Shown piece after piece: positions 8,008-15,940 of a stretch of DNA of 64,000 bases (position 1 is the stretch's first letter; the number at the start of each line of letters is the position of its first letter). Made by a program: the position numbers and the translations under genes. Under the pieces are notes generated by a model. It saw nothing but the letters and a program-made list of their open reading frames with translations, had not been told where the DNA came from and did no database searches. The stretch is from Neobacillus nitrireducens (GTDB taxonomy: Bacteria > Bacillota > Bacilli > Bacillales > Cytobacillaceae). The DNA is taken from NCBI RefSeq assembly GCF_030915405.1, contig NZ_CP133262.1:372001-436000 (forward strand), in the 5' to 3' direction.

Positions 8008-9132
8008 ATGTTAAATGAAAACTATGCACCCTTATTTGAGCCCTATACGATAAGAAAGGGGATCCAATTAAAAAACCGTATTGTCATGGCACCGATGACA
8101 AATTGGTCATCCCATCCGGACGGGAACGTCACAGATGCGGAGGTCAAGTACTATCAACGACGTTCCAATGGTGTTGGAATGGTCATAACCGCATGTACCA
8201 ATGTGACCAGGAATGGAAAAGGATTTCATGGCGAATTTGCTGGAGACCGTGATGAGATGATACCAAGTTTGCGTCGTGTGGCATCAGCGATTAAAGAGAA
8301 TGGGGCAAAAGCGATTTTGCAAATCTTCCATGGCGGACGACAAGTTCCACCTGAATTAGTAGATGGTGATGTGGTAAGTGCTAGTGCAGTGCCTATGGAA
8401 GGTGAAGGGAAAACCGTTCCCCGGGCATTGACTGAAACAGAGATCGAATCGATTATTCGTGATTTTGGAGAGACCACACGACGAGCCATTGAAGCAGGTT
8501 ATGACGGTGTTGAAGTACATGGTGCCAATGGGTACCTGATTCAGCAATTCTTTTCCCCTCATTCTAATCGCCGGAATGATCGCTGGGGTGGCACGCTTGA
8601 GAAACGACTTACTTTTCCGTTGGCGCTTGTTGATGAAGTCAAGAGAGTGGTAGCTGAATATGCGAAGGAGCCTTTCTTGGTAGGTTATCGTTTTTCCCCT
8701 GAGGAAGCTGAAACACCTGGTATCACCATGGCTGACACACTAGTATTAATAGATGCACTTGCAGAAAAAGACCTTGATTATCTCCATGTTTCATTGCAGG
8801 ATTTCAGGTCTACGCCAAGAAGAGGAGTGGAGGATACACGTTCACGACTTGAAGTCATTCAAGAGCGCGTAGGTGACCGGGTTCCAGTTATCGGTGTCGG
8901 TTCCATTTATTCAGCTAATGATGCCTTAGAAGCACTGGAAACTGGAGTCCCATTAATTGCATTGGGGCGTGAATTGATTATTGATCCTGAGTGGGTACAA
9001 AAAGTAGAACAAGGTAGAGAATCTGAAATTGTCACCAAAATAAACAAGAATCATCAGCATGAACTGGAAATACCTGATCCCCTTTGGCAGGTAATTATTA
9101 ATAGGCCAGGGTGGTTTCCGGGAATAGAATAG
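8008..9132 (+). CDS. Old-yellow-enzyme-type NADH:flavin oxidoreductase (YqiG-like)
   Basis: A 374-residue FMN-dependent TIM barrel. Features are the N-terminal LKNRIVMAPMT strand, FHGGRQ, the substrate-binding HGANGYLIQQFFSPHSN segment (residues 170-187), and a C-terminal GRELIIDPEW phosphate-binding region. There are no iron-sulfur cysteines, so it is a short OYE like YqiG rather than a dienoyl-CoA reductase. These enzymes reduce activated C=C bonds or electrophiles. GGCGGAGG precedes the ATG. The gene is 110 bases after trxA and followed by two terminators. Co-regulation with thioredoxin fits a role against reactive electrophiles or quinones. Confidence 0.88.
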   Translation: MLNENYAPLFEPYTIRKGIQLKNRIVMAPMTNWSSHPDGNVTDAEVKYYQRRSNGVGMVITACTNVTRNGKGFHGEFAGDRDEMIPSLRRVASAIKENGAKAILQIFHGGRQVPPELVDGDVVSASAVPMEGEGKTVPRALTETEIESIIRDFGETTRRAIEAGYDGVEVHGANGYLIQQFFSPHSNRRNDRWGGTLEKRLTFPLALVDEVKRVVAEYAKEPFLVGYRFSPEEAETPGITMADTLVLIDALAEKDLDYLHVSLQDFRSTPRRGVEDTRSRLEVIQERVGDRVPVIGVGSIYSANDALEALETGVPLIALGRELIIDPEWVQKVEQGRESEIVTKINKNHQHELEIPDPLWQVIINRPGWFPGIE

Positions 9133-9155
9133 ATCGGTTAAATACTTTAACAAGA

Positions 9156-9196
9156 TAGAAACTCCCTCCGATAAAAGAGGGAGTTTCTATTTATTA
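9156..9196 (+). terminator. Rho-independent terminator after the flavin oxidoreductase gene
   Basis: A perfect 13-bp stem (TAGAAACTCCCTC with GAGGGAGTTTCTA) and an 8-base loop, followed by a T-rich stretch. Confidence 0.85.
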
Positions 9197-9234
9197 GTGT
9201 TCACTTTTGGAGTATAAACAATTAAAAAATACTT

Positions 9235-9277
9235 AAAAAGACACACGAAATCGTCAATGATGTCGTATGTCTTTTTT
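9235..9277 (+). terminator. Second hairpin terminator
   Basis: AAAAAGACACACGA pairs with TCGTATGTCTTTTT (one mismatch) and ends in a T run; a backup or two-way terminator. Confidence 0.65.
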
Positions 9278-9394
9278 GTATATATATATCTGTTGAATTA
9301 TTTTAAGTAACATCCTTTGACAAAAAGTTTCTTGAGTGGATTGGGACTGAGCGGAATAACCAATAATAATATAGTAGAAAACAATATTAATTTA

Positions 9395-9423
9395 TTGTAA
9401 AACGATAAATCGTGTGATAAAAT
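9395..9423 (+). promoter_or_regulatory. Promoter of the DUF2975/XRE pair with palindrome in the spacer
   Basis: TTGTAA and TAAAAT are spaced by exactly 17 bases. The spacer contains ACGATAAATCGT (9402-9413), a perfect inverted repeat that would suit repression by the small XRE protein encoded downstream. Apart from this and two terminators, the 9133-9455 interval shows nothing. Confidence 0.5.
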
Positions 9424-9455
9424 CATGTTGTCTTTAAATAAGTGAGGTGTTTTAA

Positions 9456-9941
9456 ATGAATGGTAAACGAGGTTCAACCATTTTCTTAAAGGTAATTATT
9501 TTTCTGGTTGGAATTGCAGTGCTTGCTTTATGTATATTTTTAGTACCCCGTATGGCGAATTTTGCAGCAAAATTGTATCCCAATATTGCCCCGATGAAAT
9601 ACCTCCTTTTCATCGTGATGTACGGAGCAGCTGTGCCTTTCTACTTTGCTCTCTATCAGGCTTTCAACCTTTTACGGTACATTGCCGAGAATACAGCGTT
9701 CTCGGAATTATCTGTAAAGGCGTTAAAGAACATAAAGTGCTGTGCGATTACAATCAGTGGTTTGTATGTATTAGGGTTGCCACTCTTTCATTTTATAGCG
9801 AAGAAAGTTGACCCTCCTATTGGATTAATGGGACTCATCATCATTTTTGCTTCGTTGGTTATCGCCGTTTTTGCTGCTATCCTCCAACGGCTTCTACAAG
9901 AAGCGATTAACATAAAATCTGAAAATGATTTGACGGTCTGA
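9456..9941 (+). CDS. DUF2975 membrane protein
   Basis: A 161-residue protein with four predicted membrane helices (about residues 10-30, 48-70, 93-115 and 120-145), fitting the DUF2975 family. Such proteins are almost always coded just before a small YozG-type XRE regulator, as here, where the genes are about 10 bases apart. Function is not known; membrane-linked signalling to the partner regulator is a common guess for this arrangement. Confidence 0.8.
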   Translation: MNGKRGSTIFLKVIIFLVGIAVLALCIFLVPRMANFAAKLYPNIAPMKYLLFIVMYGAAVPFYFALYQAFNLLRYIAENTAFSELSVKALKNIKCCAITISGLYVLGLPLFHFIAKKVDPPIGLMGLIIIFASLVIAVFAAILQRLLQEAINIKSENDLTV

Positions 9942-9951
9942 GGTGGAGAAT

Positions 9952-10170
9952 ATGGCAATTATTATTAATATTAATGTGATGTTAGCAAAACGAAAAATGA
10001 GCGTAACGGAGCTTTCGGAGAGGGTTGGAATTACTATGGCGAATCTTTCTATTCTGAAGAATGGGAAAGCAAAAGCGGTTCGTTTTTCAACATTAGAAGC
10101 GATATGTAAGAATTTGGATTGTCAGCCAGCTGATATTTTGGAGTACAAAAGCGACGAAGACACTCAATAA
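9952..10170 (+). CDS. Small XRE-family transcriptional regulator (YozG-like)
   Basis: A 72-residue protein that is little more than one helix-turn-helix: LAKRKMSVTELSERVGI, then TMANLSILKNGKAKAVRFSTL, and the tail CQPADILEY typical of the YozG/Cro-C1 family. ATG at 9952 follows AGGTGG. It probably controls its own two-gene operon through the ACGAT-AA-ATCGT palindrome in the promoter. Confidence 0.88.
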   Translation: MAIIININVMLAKRKMSVTELSERVGITMANLSILKNGKAKAVRFSTLEAICKNLDCQPADILEYKSDEDTQ

Positions 10171-10213
10171 AAACAGACAACAAATTTATTTAACGGGAGT
10201 CGATAGAGAATTT

Positions 10214-10246
10214 AAGGGATAGTCATTAAGCTATCCCTTCTTTCCG
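10214..10246 (+). terminator. Terminator of the DUF2975/XRE operon
   Basis: A perfect 9-bp stem, AAGGGATAG and CTATCCCTT, around an 8-base loop, followed by CTTTCC. Confidence 0.75.
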
Positions 10247-10337
10247 TTTATTGATGTTATTTACTCTGAGAATTTCATTGATATTAGTGACAAAAAAATA
10301 TGATGTGATTAGCAATGTTTGCACAGTGGCTTTTCAC

Positions 10338-11102
10338 CTATTTAAACGCTATCTTCCATATAGTAACAGGGGTATCCTTGTAGGCATCAAGGATACCGAG
10401 TTTCTCTATTTGGTCTTTACTTACAGCCCAAAAAGGAAGTTCTACTTCTAATTCACCTTTCAGAGGGGAGAGGGAGAGCGAAACCGTTTCTTGGTTTTTC
10501 CAATGAGCAACGATGGGTTTGTCCGCAACAAATGGAAATAACTGTGGAAATCCATTTTGGAAAAAGGGATGTATTTTTTTATTATCTCCAGGTTCATTTA
10601 AACAAATATACAGGGAAAGATAATCACAAAATTTTAACAGATCCAGGTGGTACATTAAAGTTTCATTCATTTTCTCGTTTCCCACTATTTGCAATTCCTT
10701 TAAAAGCTGCTCCTGTCTTTGCTTTTCTTCATTCAAAAATTCCCTGACTTCGGGCTCTGTAGGATCCTGAATAAATGATGAATAGTGTAAACTGCATAAC
10801 AGTCCAGCATACTTGCTCATTTTTTCAACTTCATTCAATCCCTTTTTATAAAAAGAAATTTTAAGCACGATCGGGTAGTCGATAAAAGAGTATGGCTTTT
10901 CCGTTTTATCATTCCATACAGGAGACGTATCCAGGTCAATCCAACCTCTGTCATGTTCTTGGATCGCCAGTTGCACTTCTTGGGTTCGTGTAAGATCAAA
11001 AAAATAATCATCTTTACAGTTTCGGGCGATATCCCCTGCAATTTTGGCGTGATCATTCTGAGTAACCATGAAATAGCTATGTTCCCTTTCAACAATAATC
11101 AT
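10338..11102 (-). CDS. DUF3891 family protein
   Basis: A 254-residue soluble protein fitting DUF3891. The N-terminal region shows QNDHAKIAGDIA and QEHDRGWIDLD, with His and Asp residues spaced as in HD-like metal-binding helical proteins; LKFCDYLSLYICL lies in the middle. These His/Asp motifs suggest a phosphohydrolase-like fold, but this is an inference. AGAGAGGAT precedes the start. Single gene, convergent with the DUF2975 pair. Confidence 0.75.
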   Translation of the reverse strand: MIIVEREHSYFMVTQNDHAKIAGDIARNCKDDYFFDLTRTQEVQLAIQEHDRGWIDLDTSPVWNDKTEKPYSFIDYPIVLKISFYKKGLNEVEKMSKYAGLLCSLHYSSFIQDPTEPEVREFLNEEKQRQEQLLKELQIVGNEKMNETLMYHLDLLKFCDYLSLYICLNEPGDNKKIHPFFQNGFPQLFPFVADKPIVAHWKNQETVSLSLSPLKGELEVELPFWAVSKDQIEKLGILDAYKDTPVTIWKIAFK

Positions 11103-11307
11103 ATTTTGTTAATCCTCTCTTTGCAAAACTACATTTTTTTAACTCTCTTGTTTAATATTTACCACTTAAGGGTCAGACCATTACAGTTTTGTAAAAAATG
11201 GTTCGTTATGAATATCCCTCCAAAAATATAGATACAAATTAACCTAATGGGAGTAAAGCCCCTTTAGAGGAGCTTTCTAACAATAAGTTTATCAACATAT
11301 TCTGCTC

Positions 11308-11345
11308 TAAAAAAGGCACAACTGCTTAAAGGAAGTAGTTGTGCC
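11308..11345 (-). terminator. Terminator of the ribbon-helix-helix gene
   Basis: A 13-bp stem (GGCACAACTGCTT and AAGTAGTTGTGCC, one mismatch) with six A on its left side, which become a U run on the leftward transcript. The remaining DNA between 11103 and 11422 shows only a weaker AAAGCCCCT/AGGAGCTTT hairpin near 11253-11274. Confidence 0.8.
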
Positions 11346-11422
11346 TCAGTGATTTATTTTGGAAAGAATCTTTCCGGAAGATTATTGTTTACTTGCGAAA
11401 GTTCGCAGTGTTGGCTAGCAGA

Positions 11423-11647
11423 TTATCCTAATTCTTCGCGTCGTTTTTGCCTATTTCTCTGTAATTCTCCTTGTTTCCAAATGTATTTTTGAATATATAA
11501 CTTTAAAACATCATTCATCGTCTTTCCATTTTTTTCTACTGAGTCCCGAAAATCATCTCTTATATGACGTGGAACGTCGATGCTTAATTGAACCGTTTCG
11601 ATCTTTAATCCCTTCCCCCTGTTTTTCCCCGTATTCCCCTGCAGCAT
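11423..11647 (-). CDS. Small ribbon-helix-helix DNA-binding protein
   Basis: A 74-residue basic protein. Residues 18-55 fit a ribbon-helix-helix fold: a beta strand (ETVQLSIDVP), a helix (RHIRDDFRDSVEKNG) and a second helix (MNDVLKLYIQKYI). The tail is Arg/Lys/Gln-rich. AAAGGGGTG lies about nine bases before the ATG. RHH proteins of this size act as antitoxin, plasmid copy or phage-type regulators. No toxin gene lies beside it, so the target is unknown. Confidence 0.65.
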   Translation of the reverse strand: MLQGNTGKNRGKGLKIETVQLSIDVPRHIRDDFRDSVEKNGKTMNDVLKLYIQKYIWKQGELQRNRQKRREELG

Positions 11648-11913
11648 TACTATTACACCCCTTTGTGTTAAAAAATGAATAGTTAAAAAACATTAAAAAT
11701 TTGTAATATTCTTATGATAAAACTACCAAGTGAAAGCGAATACATAGAAGAGATATTTTTCGTCAAATTTCGACATTCATATGCGAGCCCGTTCCTATAT
11801 CACAATAAATGTAAGAAATTAATCTATACAAGAATGAATAGGGAGGAAATATAAGTAAATTGTCGAATAAGGAACTGTTAAGGAATTTTGACATTAAAGA
11901 GGGGTACACTTTT

Positions 11914-13989
11914 ATGATTCCAAAAATAGATTCCCATTCAATCCCGTTGATAAGAGAAAAAGGCGTGGCATCCATCGTCGATTGGTTCGATCTTCAAAAA
12001 CAATCGTTCTATATACTTGGTTGGTCCTATCTTAGGAATCACCGGCAAATGGAAGAGCTTTTTTACCGTTCCATTATCAAAGTCCAAAAGGAATTGCCTC
12101 GATTTAAAAATGAAACAACATTCGAAACGTGGGTTACATCCATTTTTATACATACCTGCCGTGAGCTTTCTGTTCATAGAAGTTTACAAGTTTCAGAGGA
12201 AAGTGAACAACAAAAGGATTTATTTAATGCACTTGATCAATTGAATGAGTCCGAGAGAGAAGCGATATTCCTTACATATGTAAAAGGGATTTCTCAGGAG
12301 GAAGTGGCTCACATTCTCCAAATTTCAGTGGAAAAGATGACAGAGCTCTTGTTTTCCGGAATCCAGTCACTTAGAAAAGTAATGGGGGATGGATTAACCT
12401 TTCATGGCTGTAGAGAGTATCATAAGTTTTATATTGATTACTTAGAAAGAAACCTAGATCGGCCGAAAAAGATTGATTTAGAAAAACATATTTATCATTG
12501 TCACGACTGTCAGGAGGATTTGGGAACCTTTCAGGATGTTATGTTAACCCTGTTAAATCTTTCTGATAGGCTGGAAAATACGCAAGTGCCACCTGGTTTT
12601 ATGGAGGCCGTCAGAGATAGGGTGGCAGAAAAGGAAAAGCTTAGACTACAGAAGAATAAGAAACGATTAAGAAAAGGACTTTTTATTGCAGGTGTATTCG
12701 CATTATTAATAGGAATCGATTTTTTTACGGGAACCTCTTCCAAACTATACTATACTTGGACAGAAGAAGATCCGGAATTACGTGGCTTTCTTCAACAGGA
12801 CTTGGGTGAAAGGCTGAATCTGGAATCGGAAAGTAATGGAGTGAAAATTAAGATCAAGAGTGCGATTGCTGATGATGTTCAGACGCTTGTTTTTTATGAA
12901 ATTGAAGATACAGATGAACCCAATCAATATGTAATGAATTATGATGATGGAGTTTCGGTGGAGAACCAATATGAAATCATGAGCCCTGAAGGAAATCCAA
13001 GGTACTATCCACCTGACCTTAAATCCGATTTAAATAAAAAGGAAAAGAATTTGTATCAAGGGAAAATTAGTCTGCTGCCACTCAAGAAAGATAACGGGAC
13101 AATCAAACTAAAGATCACAAAGCTTCAGAAATTGATTCGTGATTCCTCTGACCGGAATCGTATTACGGCTTACGAGAACGTGGAAAATGAAACAGGGGAG
13201 TGGAACTTTGAGATTCCTGTAACCAAACAGCCCTCTATCAAATATGCATTGGGTAAAGAAACAGAAGTCGAGGGAATCCCGGTTCGATTTGATAAACTAA
13301 CCATTGCTCCAACAGCGACGGTTTTGCAATATGGTATTAATATTGAGCAGTCAGAGAAGCGGATAGAAGCTTTAAATTTTGATAATTTAGTAGTGAACAA
13401 AAAGAAAATGAAATCTGATTTGTATGGCGGCATCTCGTATTTAGATACAAGTCAAGACATGAATTGGAGTACTTTTCAAACCCACTTTGACCCACTTTTT
13501 GGAGAAAAACCAAAAGAGGTCAACGTTCAATTTGAATCTGTTCAATTAGCGTTTGAAGACCATAAAACCATTGAACTGGATGCCTCTAAGGAATATCCTC
13601 AAACCTTTGAATATGCGGGCAGCACCATCTCCATCGACAAGGTGGAAGTTGGACAGACTACCAATGTTGTTATCAGCGACCATGAAGTGAAGAATCGAGC
13701 ATATGAGACGCTTCAATTCCAAATTTTGGGTGAGGATGGAAATGAATCTAATTCTATAGAAATGGATACTGAAGGAGTACTTGTTGATAAAAACGGGACT
13801 GAATACGATATGAATGTAAATCCAGTCGCCTATGAAGAAATCGAGCAGCCTCGTTTTTTTATAACCGTTCAAAGAATGAAGTTAGAAGGTATCAATACTG
13901 GAGAGAAAGTAATTCCTAAAAAGCTAGAGATTTTTGGATATAATGCCATGAAATATTTGGATGATGTGGTTAAAATTTCGTTGGACTGA
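11914..13989 (+). CDS. ECF-like sigma factor fused to a membrane-anchored anti-sigma-like protein (DUF4179/DUF5643 type)
   Basis: About 691 residues in one frame. Residues 1-160 are sigma-70-like: a region 2 segment with ETTFETWVTSIFIHTCRE, then a region 4 helix-turn-helix (LNESEREAIFLTYVKGISQEEVAHILQIS). Next comes a zinc-finger-like HIYHCHDC segment, as in anti-sigma factors, then a basic stretch and one membrane helix (near residue 255). The remaining ~430 residues are an outside domain of the kind found in DUF4179/DUF5643 anti-sigma proteins. The ATG at 11914 has GAGGGG nine bases before it; the frame also runs up to TTG 11860. A sigma factor tethered to its own receptor would need cleavage to reach DNA. 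A strong terminator follows. Confidence 0.75.
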   Translation: MIPKIDSHSIPLIREKGVASIVDWFDLQKQSFYILGWSYLRNHRQMEELFYRSIIKVQKELPRFKNETTFETWVTSIFIHTCRELSVHRSLQVSEESEQQKDLFNALDQLNESEREAIFLTYVKGISQEEVAHILQISVEKMTELLFSGIQSLRKVMGDGLTFHGCREYHKFYIDYLERNLDRPKKIDLEKHIYHCHDCQEDLGTFQDVMLTLLNLSDRLENTQVPPGFMEAVRDRVAEKEKLRLQKNKKRLRKGLFIAGVFALLIGIDFFTGTSSKLYYTWTEEDPELRGFLQQDLGERLNLESESNGVKIKIKSAIADDVQTLVFYEIEDTDEPNQYVMNYDDGVSVENQYEIMSPEGNPRYYPPDLKSDLNKKEKNLYQGKISLLPLKKDNGTIKLKITKLQKLIRDSSDRNRITAYENVENETGEWNFEIPVTKQPSIKYALGKETEVEGIPVRFDKLTIAPTATVLQYGINIEQSEKRIEALNFDNLVVNKKKMKSDLYGGISYLDTSQDMNWSTFQTHFDPLFGEKPKEVNVQFESVQLAFEDHKTIELDASKEYPQTFEYAGSTISIDKVEVGQTTNVVISDHEVKNRAYETLQFQILGEDGNESNSIEMDTEGVLVDKNGTEYDMNVNPVAYEEIEQPRFFITVQRMKLEGINTGEKVIPKKLEIFGYNAMKYLDDVVKISLD

Positions 13990-14045
13990 CATTTTAAGAA
14001 GAGAGTTCCTTCAACATGCAGAATTAATCGGGTTAGTTTAAATGA

Positions 14046-14075
14046 TCCCTCAAACTGATGTTTGAGGGAAGTTTT
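14046..14075 (+). terminator. Terminator of the sigma/anti-sigma fusion gene
   Basis: A perfect 10-bp stem, TCCCTCAAAC and GTTTGAGGGA, with a TGAT loop, followed by AGTTTTG. Confidence 0.85.
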
Positions 14076-14123
14076 GTGTTTAACGGCCACCCAAAATTAG
14101 ATTTTTCGGATGCAGCGCAGCTA

Positions 14124-14417
14124 TCAGCGAGGATATTGTTTGTATAAACAAACCAGCAAAACTAACATAACTATGTCTAAACGAGCACCAAAAGCGAATG
14201 CAAGAAGGCCGGTGTGCAGCAAGGGAACCTTTGTTAAGAGGAGGGCTGCGATTATAATCCCAATTAAAGGTACAACTGCATTTTTTACAGCTTTATTAAC
14301 CAATAGTAGAATTCCGCAAATTATTTCTATTAAAATGATAAGCTTTAACATCATCCGGGGATAGGGCAGTCCTAATCCAAGAAAATGATTCGTTAATTCG
14401 GTACCCATTAATTTCAT
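14124..14417 (-). CDS. DoxX-like membrane protein, probably with a non-ATG start
   Basis: The ATG-started frame is 97 residues with three membrane helices, fitting the C-terminal two thirds of DoxX/DoxD-type proteins (GLGLPYPRMMLKLIILIEIICGILLL). The same frame stays open upstream and encodes LIRLTVAYVFITSALMKLMG, the expected first DoxX helix. A run of seven G (leftward strand, 14487-14493) lies about 6-12 bases before in-frame ATT codons at 14486 and 14480. The real product is therefore probably about 118-120 residues from an ATT start, or the original ATG has been lost. Function of DoxX-like proteins is ill defined and membrane redox roles are suggested. Confidence 0.6.
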   Translation of the reverse strand: MKLMGTELTNHFLGLGLPYPRMMLKLIILIEIICGILLLVNKAVKNAVVPLIGIIIAALLLTKVPLLHTGLLAFAFGARLDIVMLVLLVCLYKQYPR

Positions 14418-14573
14418 AAGTGCTGAGGTAATAAAGACATAAGCAACAGTCAGTCTAATAAGTTTATTTGTAAATAAAATAAAAATCCCCCCTTTGTCTA
14501 TCTTTATGCAAGCAGAGGGACAGACATTTCAAAAAACTAACATACAATAAAATACCATGTCACTTTTACTTTT

Positions 14574-14610
14574 GAACCTTTTATGCATCACTATGATGCA
14601 TAAAAGGTTC
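14574..14610. repeat. Perfect 17-bp palindrome ending in a T run
   Basis: GAACCTTTTATGCATCA, a 3-base loop, then its exact complement, followed by ATTTTTTT. On the rightward strand this is a very strong terminator. It lies at the left edge of a decayed region and the gene it once served is gone. Each arm contains TGCAT. Confidence 0.8.
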
Positions 14611-14637
14611 ATTTTTTTAAAATCCAATCCTTTCCTT

Positions 14638-15110
14638 GTCATACTTGAAGCGGCTGCCGTACATTCATCTGGGATGTTGACCAGTCATACCATTGCTGGG
14701 TATGACAAGGCGGTTATCCCTGCTTATTCGGGGATGGCAGCACAATTGCATCAGTATGGAACAAAGGTATTTGCGCAACTTTTTCACGGTGGAAAGAGTT
14801 CGAGTGGACTTTATTAATGTGACTTCAGGGGATTCAAGTACCTATTCAGGTTCTACCCATATAGCACCGGGGTCTCCAATGAAACATTAATGCACTTCAT
14901 GCCTTTAAAATTCGAATGGCGTGTGCTGTCCCTGTATTTGTTGGAACTCGTGTCGTCGACACTATCGAGGCGGAACAGATCGTAAAAACCGGTAAAGCTG
15001 ATATGGTCGGAATGACCCGTGCATTAATCGTTGACCCCCAAATGCCTAATAAAGCGATAAGGGGAGAACTTAATAGCATTGATGCTTGCATTGGATGTCT
15101 CCAGGCTTAA
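14638..15110 (+). pseudogene. Remnant of a FadH/OYE-type flavin oxidoreductase
   Basis: Two in-frame pieces of one TIM-barrel family survive. The first (EAAAVHSSGMLTSHTIAG through VFAQLFHGG) is the early part. The second, in another frame from about 14916 (VPVFVGTRVVDTIEAEQIV, then DMVGMTRALIVDPQMPNKA and the start of the cluster-binding CIGC), is from the C-terminal half of the barrel. The N-terminus, the middle and the flavoprotein-reductase domain are missing. It is not closely related to the intact enzyme at 8.0 kb; the CIGC sequence places it with the longer dienoyl-CoA-reductase-like members. Confidence 0.75.
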
Positions 15111-15236
15111 ATCCTGCGTCATGCATTAAAGAAATACCAATCCTCAAGAAAAATCGCAAAAGCTCTTGAAGTGAATCAAACGACTATTATTAGGAAGTTG
15201 AAAAAATATAATTTAAATGATCAAATAGGCGAATAA
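15111..15236 (+). pseudogene. C-terminal Fis-type HTH of a sigma-54 activator (fragment)
   Basis: Forty-one codons ending at TAA encode ILRHALKKYQSSRKIAKAL and TTIIRKLKKYNL, the DNA-binding tail of enhancer-binding activators of the PrdR/RocR/BkdR class. No AAA+ or sensory domain is present upstream; the fragment directly abuts the oxidoreductase remnant. This suggests a deletion joined the ends of two genes, perhaps once an activator and its target. Confidence 0.65.
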
Positions 15237-15372
15237 AAAAACTTGAACGAGCTCCACAGTGACGGTTCTTATGGTTTTAAGTGTGGTAATTAAGGAGAGA
15301 AATAGGTAAAATAATGCAAGTAAAGAGCCGATACAATGTACCGCCTCCAAGTTCTTTTCAAAAGGAGTTAAT

Positions 15373-15759
15373 ATGGAAGAAAACAAAAGCAAATTTATTA
15401 CGATAGATGACTACATCTTACAATTTCCACTTGAAGTCCAGGAAATTCTAATGACGTTAAGGAATGTGATCAAGGAAACTGCACCAGATGCAACAGAAAA
15501 AATCAGTTATCAAATGCCCACTTTTGTTTTACATGGAAATCTTGTCCATTTTGCAGCGTATAAAAACCATATCGGATTCTACCCTACTCCTAGTGGAATC
15601 GCGGCATTTCAACAGGATTTATTGGAATACAAAAGTGCCAAAGGCTCTGTTCAGTTTCCCTTAGATAAGCCCATCCCCTATGAATTAATCCGTGAGATTG
15701 TAAAATATAGGGTTGCTGAGAATCTAAGGAAAGCAACAGGAAAAGTGAAACAAAAGTAA
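15373..15759 (+). CDS. DUF1801 / YdhG-like protein
   Basis: A 128-residue protein fitting the DUF1801 (YdhG, sometimes called iron-chaperone-like) family: TIDDYILQFPLEVQEIL near the start, ISYQMPTF, then IGFYPTPSGI and the conserved KGSVQFPLDKPIPYELI. AAAGGAG precedes the ATG. Single gene ended by a strong two-way hairpin. The family has a solved compact fold but no firm activity. Confidence 0.85.
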   Translation: MEENKSKFITIDDYILQFPLEVQEILMTLRNVIKETAPDATEKISYQMPTFVLHGNLVHFAAYKNHIGFYPTPSGIAAFQQDLLEYKSAKGSVQFPLDKPIPYELIREIVKYRVAENLRKATGKVKQK

Positions 15760-15878
15760 AGTCATTTATTAAAACAACTTTGAATGTACAAGAATATGGA
15801 TGAAAACAAATGAAATTTCGGATAGGGCGTTTTTGTGGATTAATATTAATTGAGGAGAACAAATATAGTTTCATTACA

Positions 15879-15919
15879 GAAGGAAGAGGACTATTTTATA
15901 GTAATAGTCCTCTTCCTTC
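15879..15919. terminator. Bidirectional terminator
   Basis: A 17-bp perfect stem (GAAGGAAGAGGACTATT and its complement) with a 7-base loop between two converging genes. T-rich sequence on the right and A-rich on the far left suit both directions. Confidence 0.8.
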
Positions 15920-15940
15920 TATTCATTCTTTTTAAAAACC

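Noticed and set aside
10251-11231. Several rightward frames opposite the DUF3891 gene
   Set aside because: They lie antisense to a well supported gene and show composition typical of shadow frames, without ribosome sites.
14046-14610. Integration site or transposon bounded by the two strong hairpins at 14046 and 14574
   Set aside because: The hairpin sequences are unrelated and there are no direct repeats at their edges; they look like ordinary terminators.
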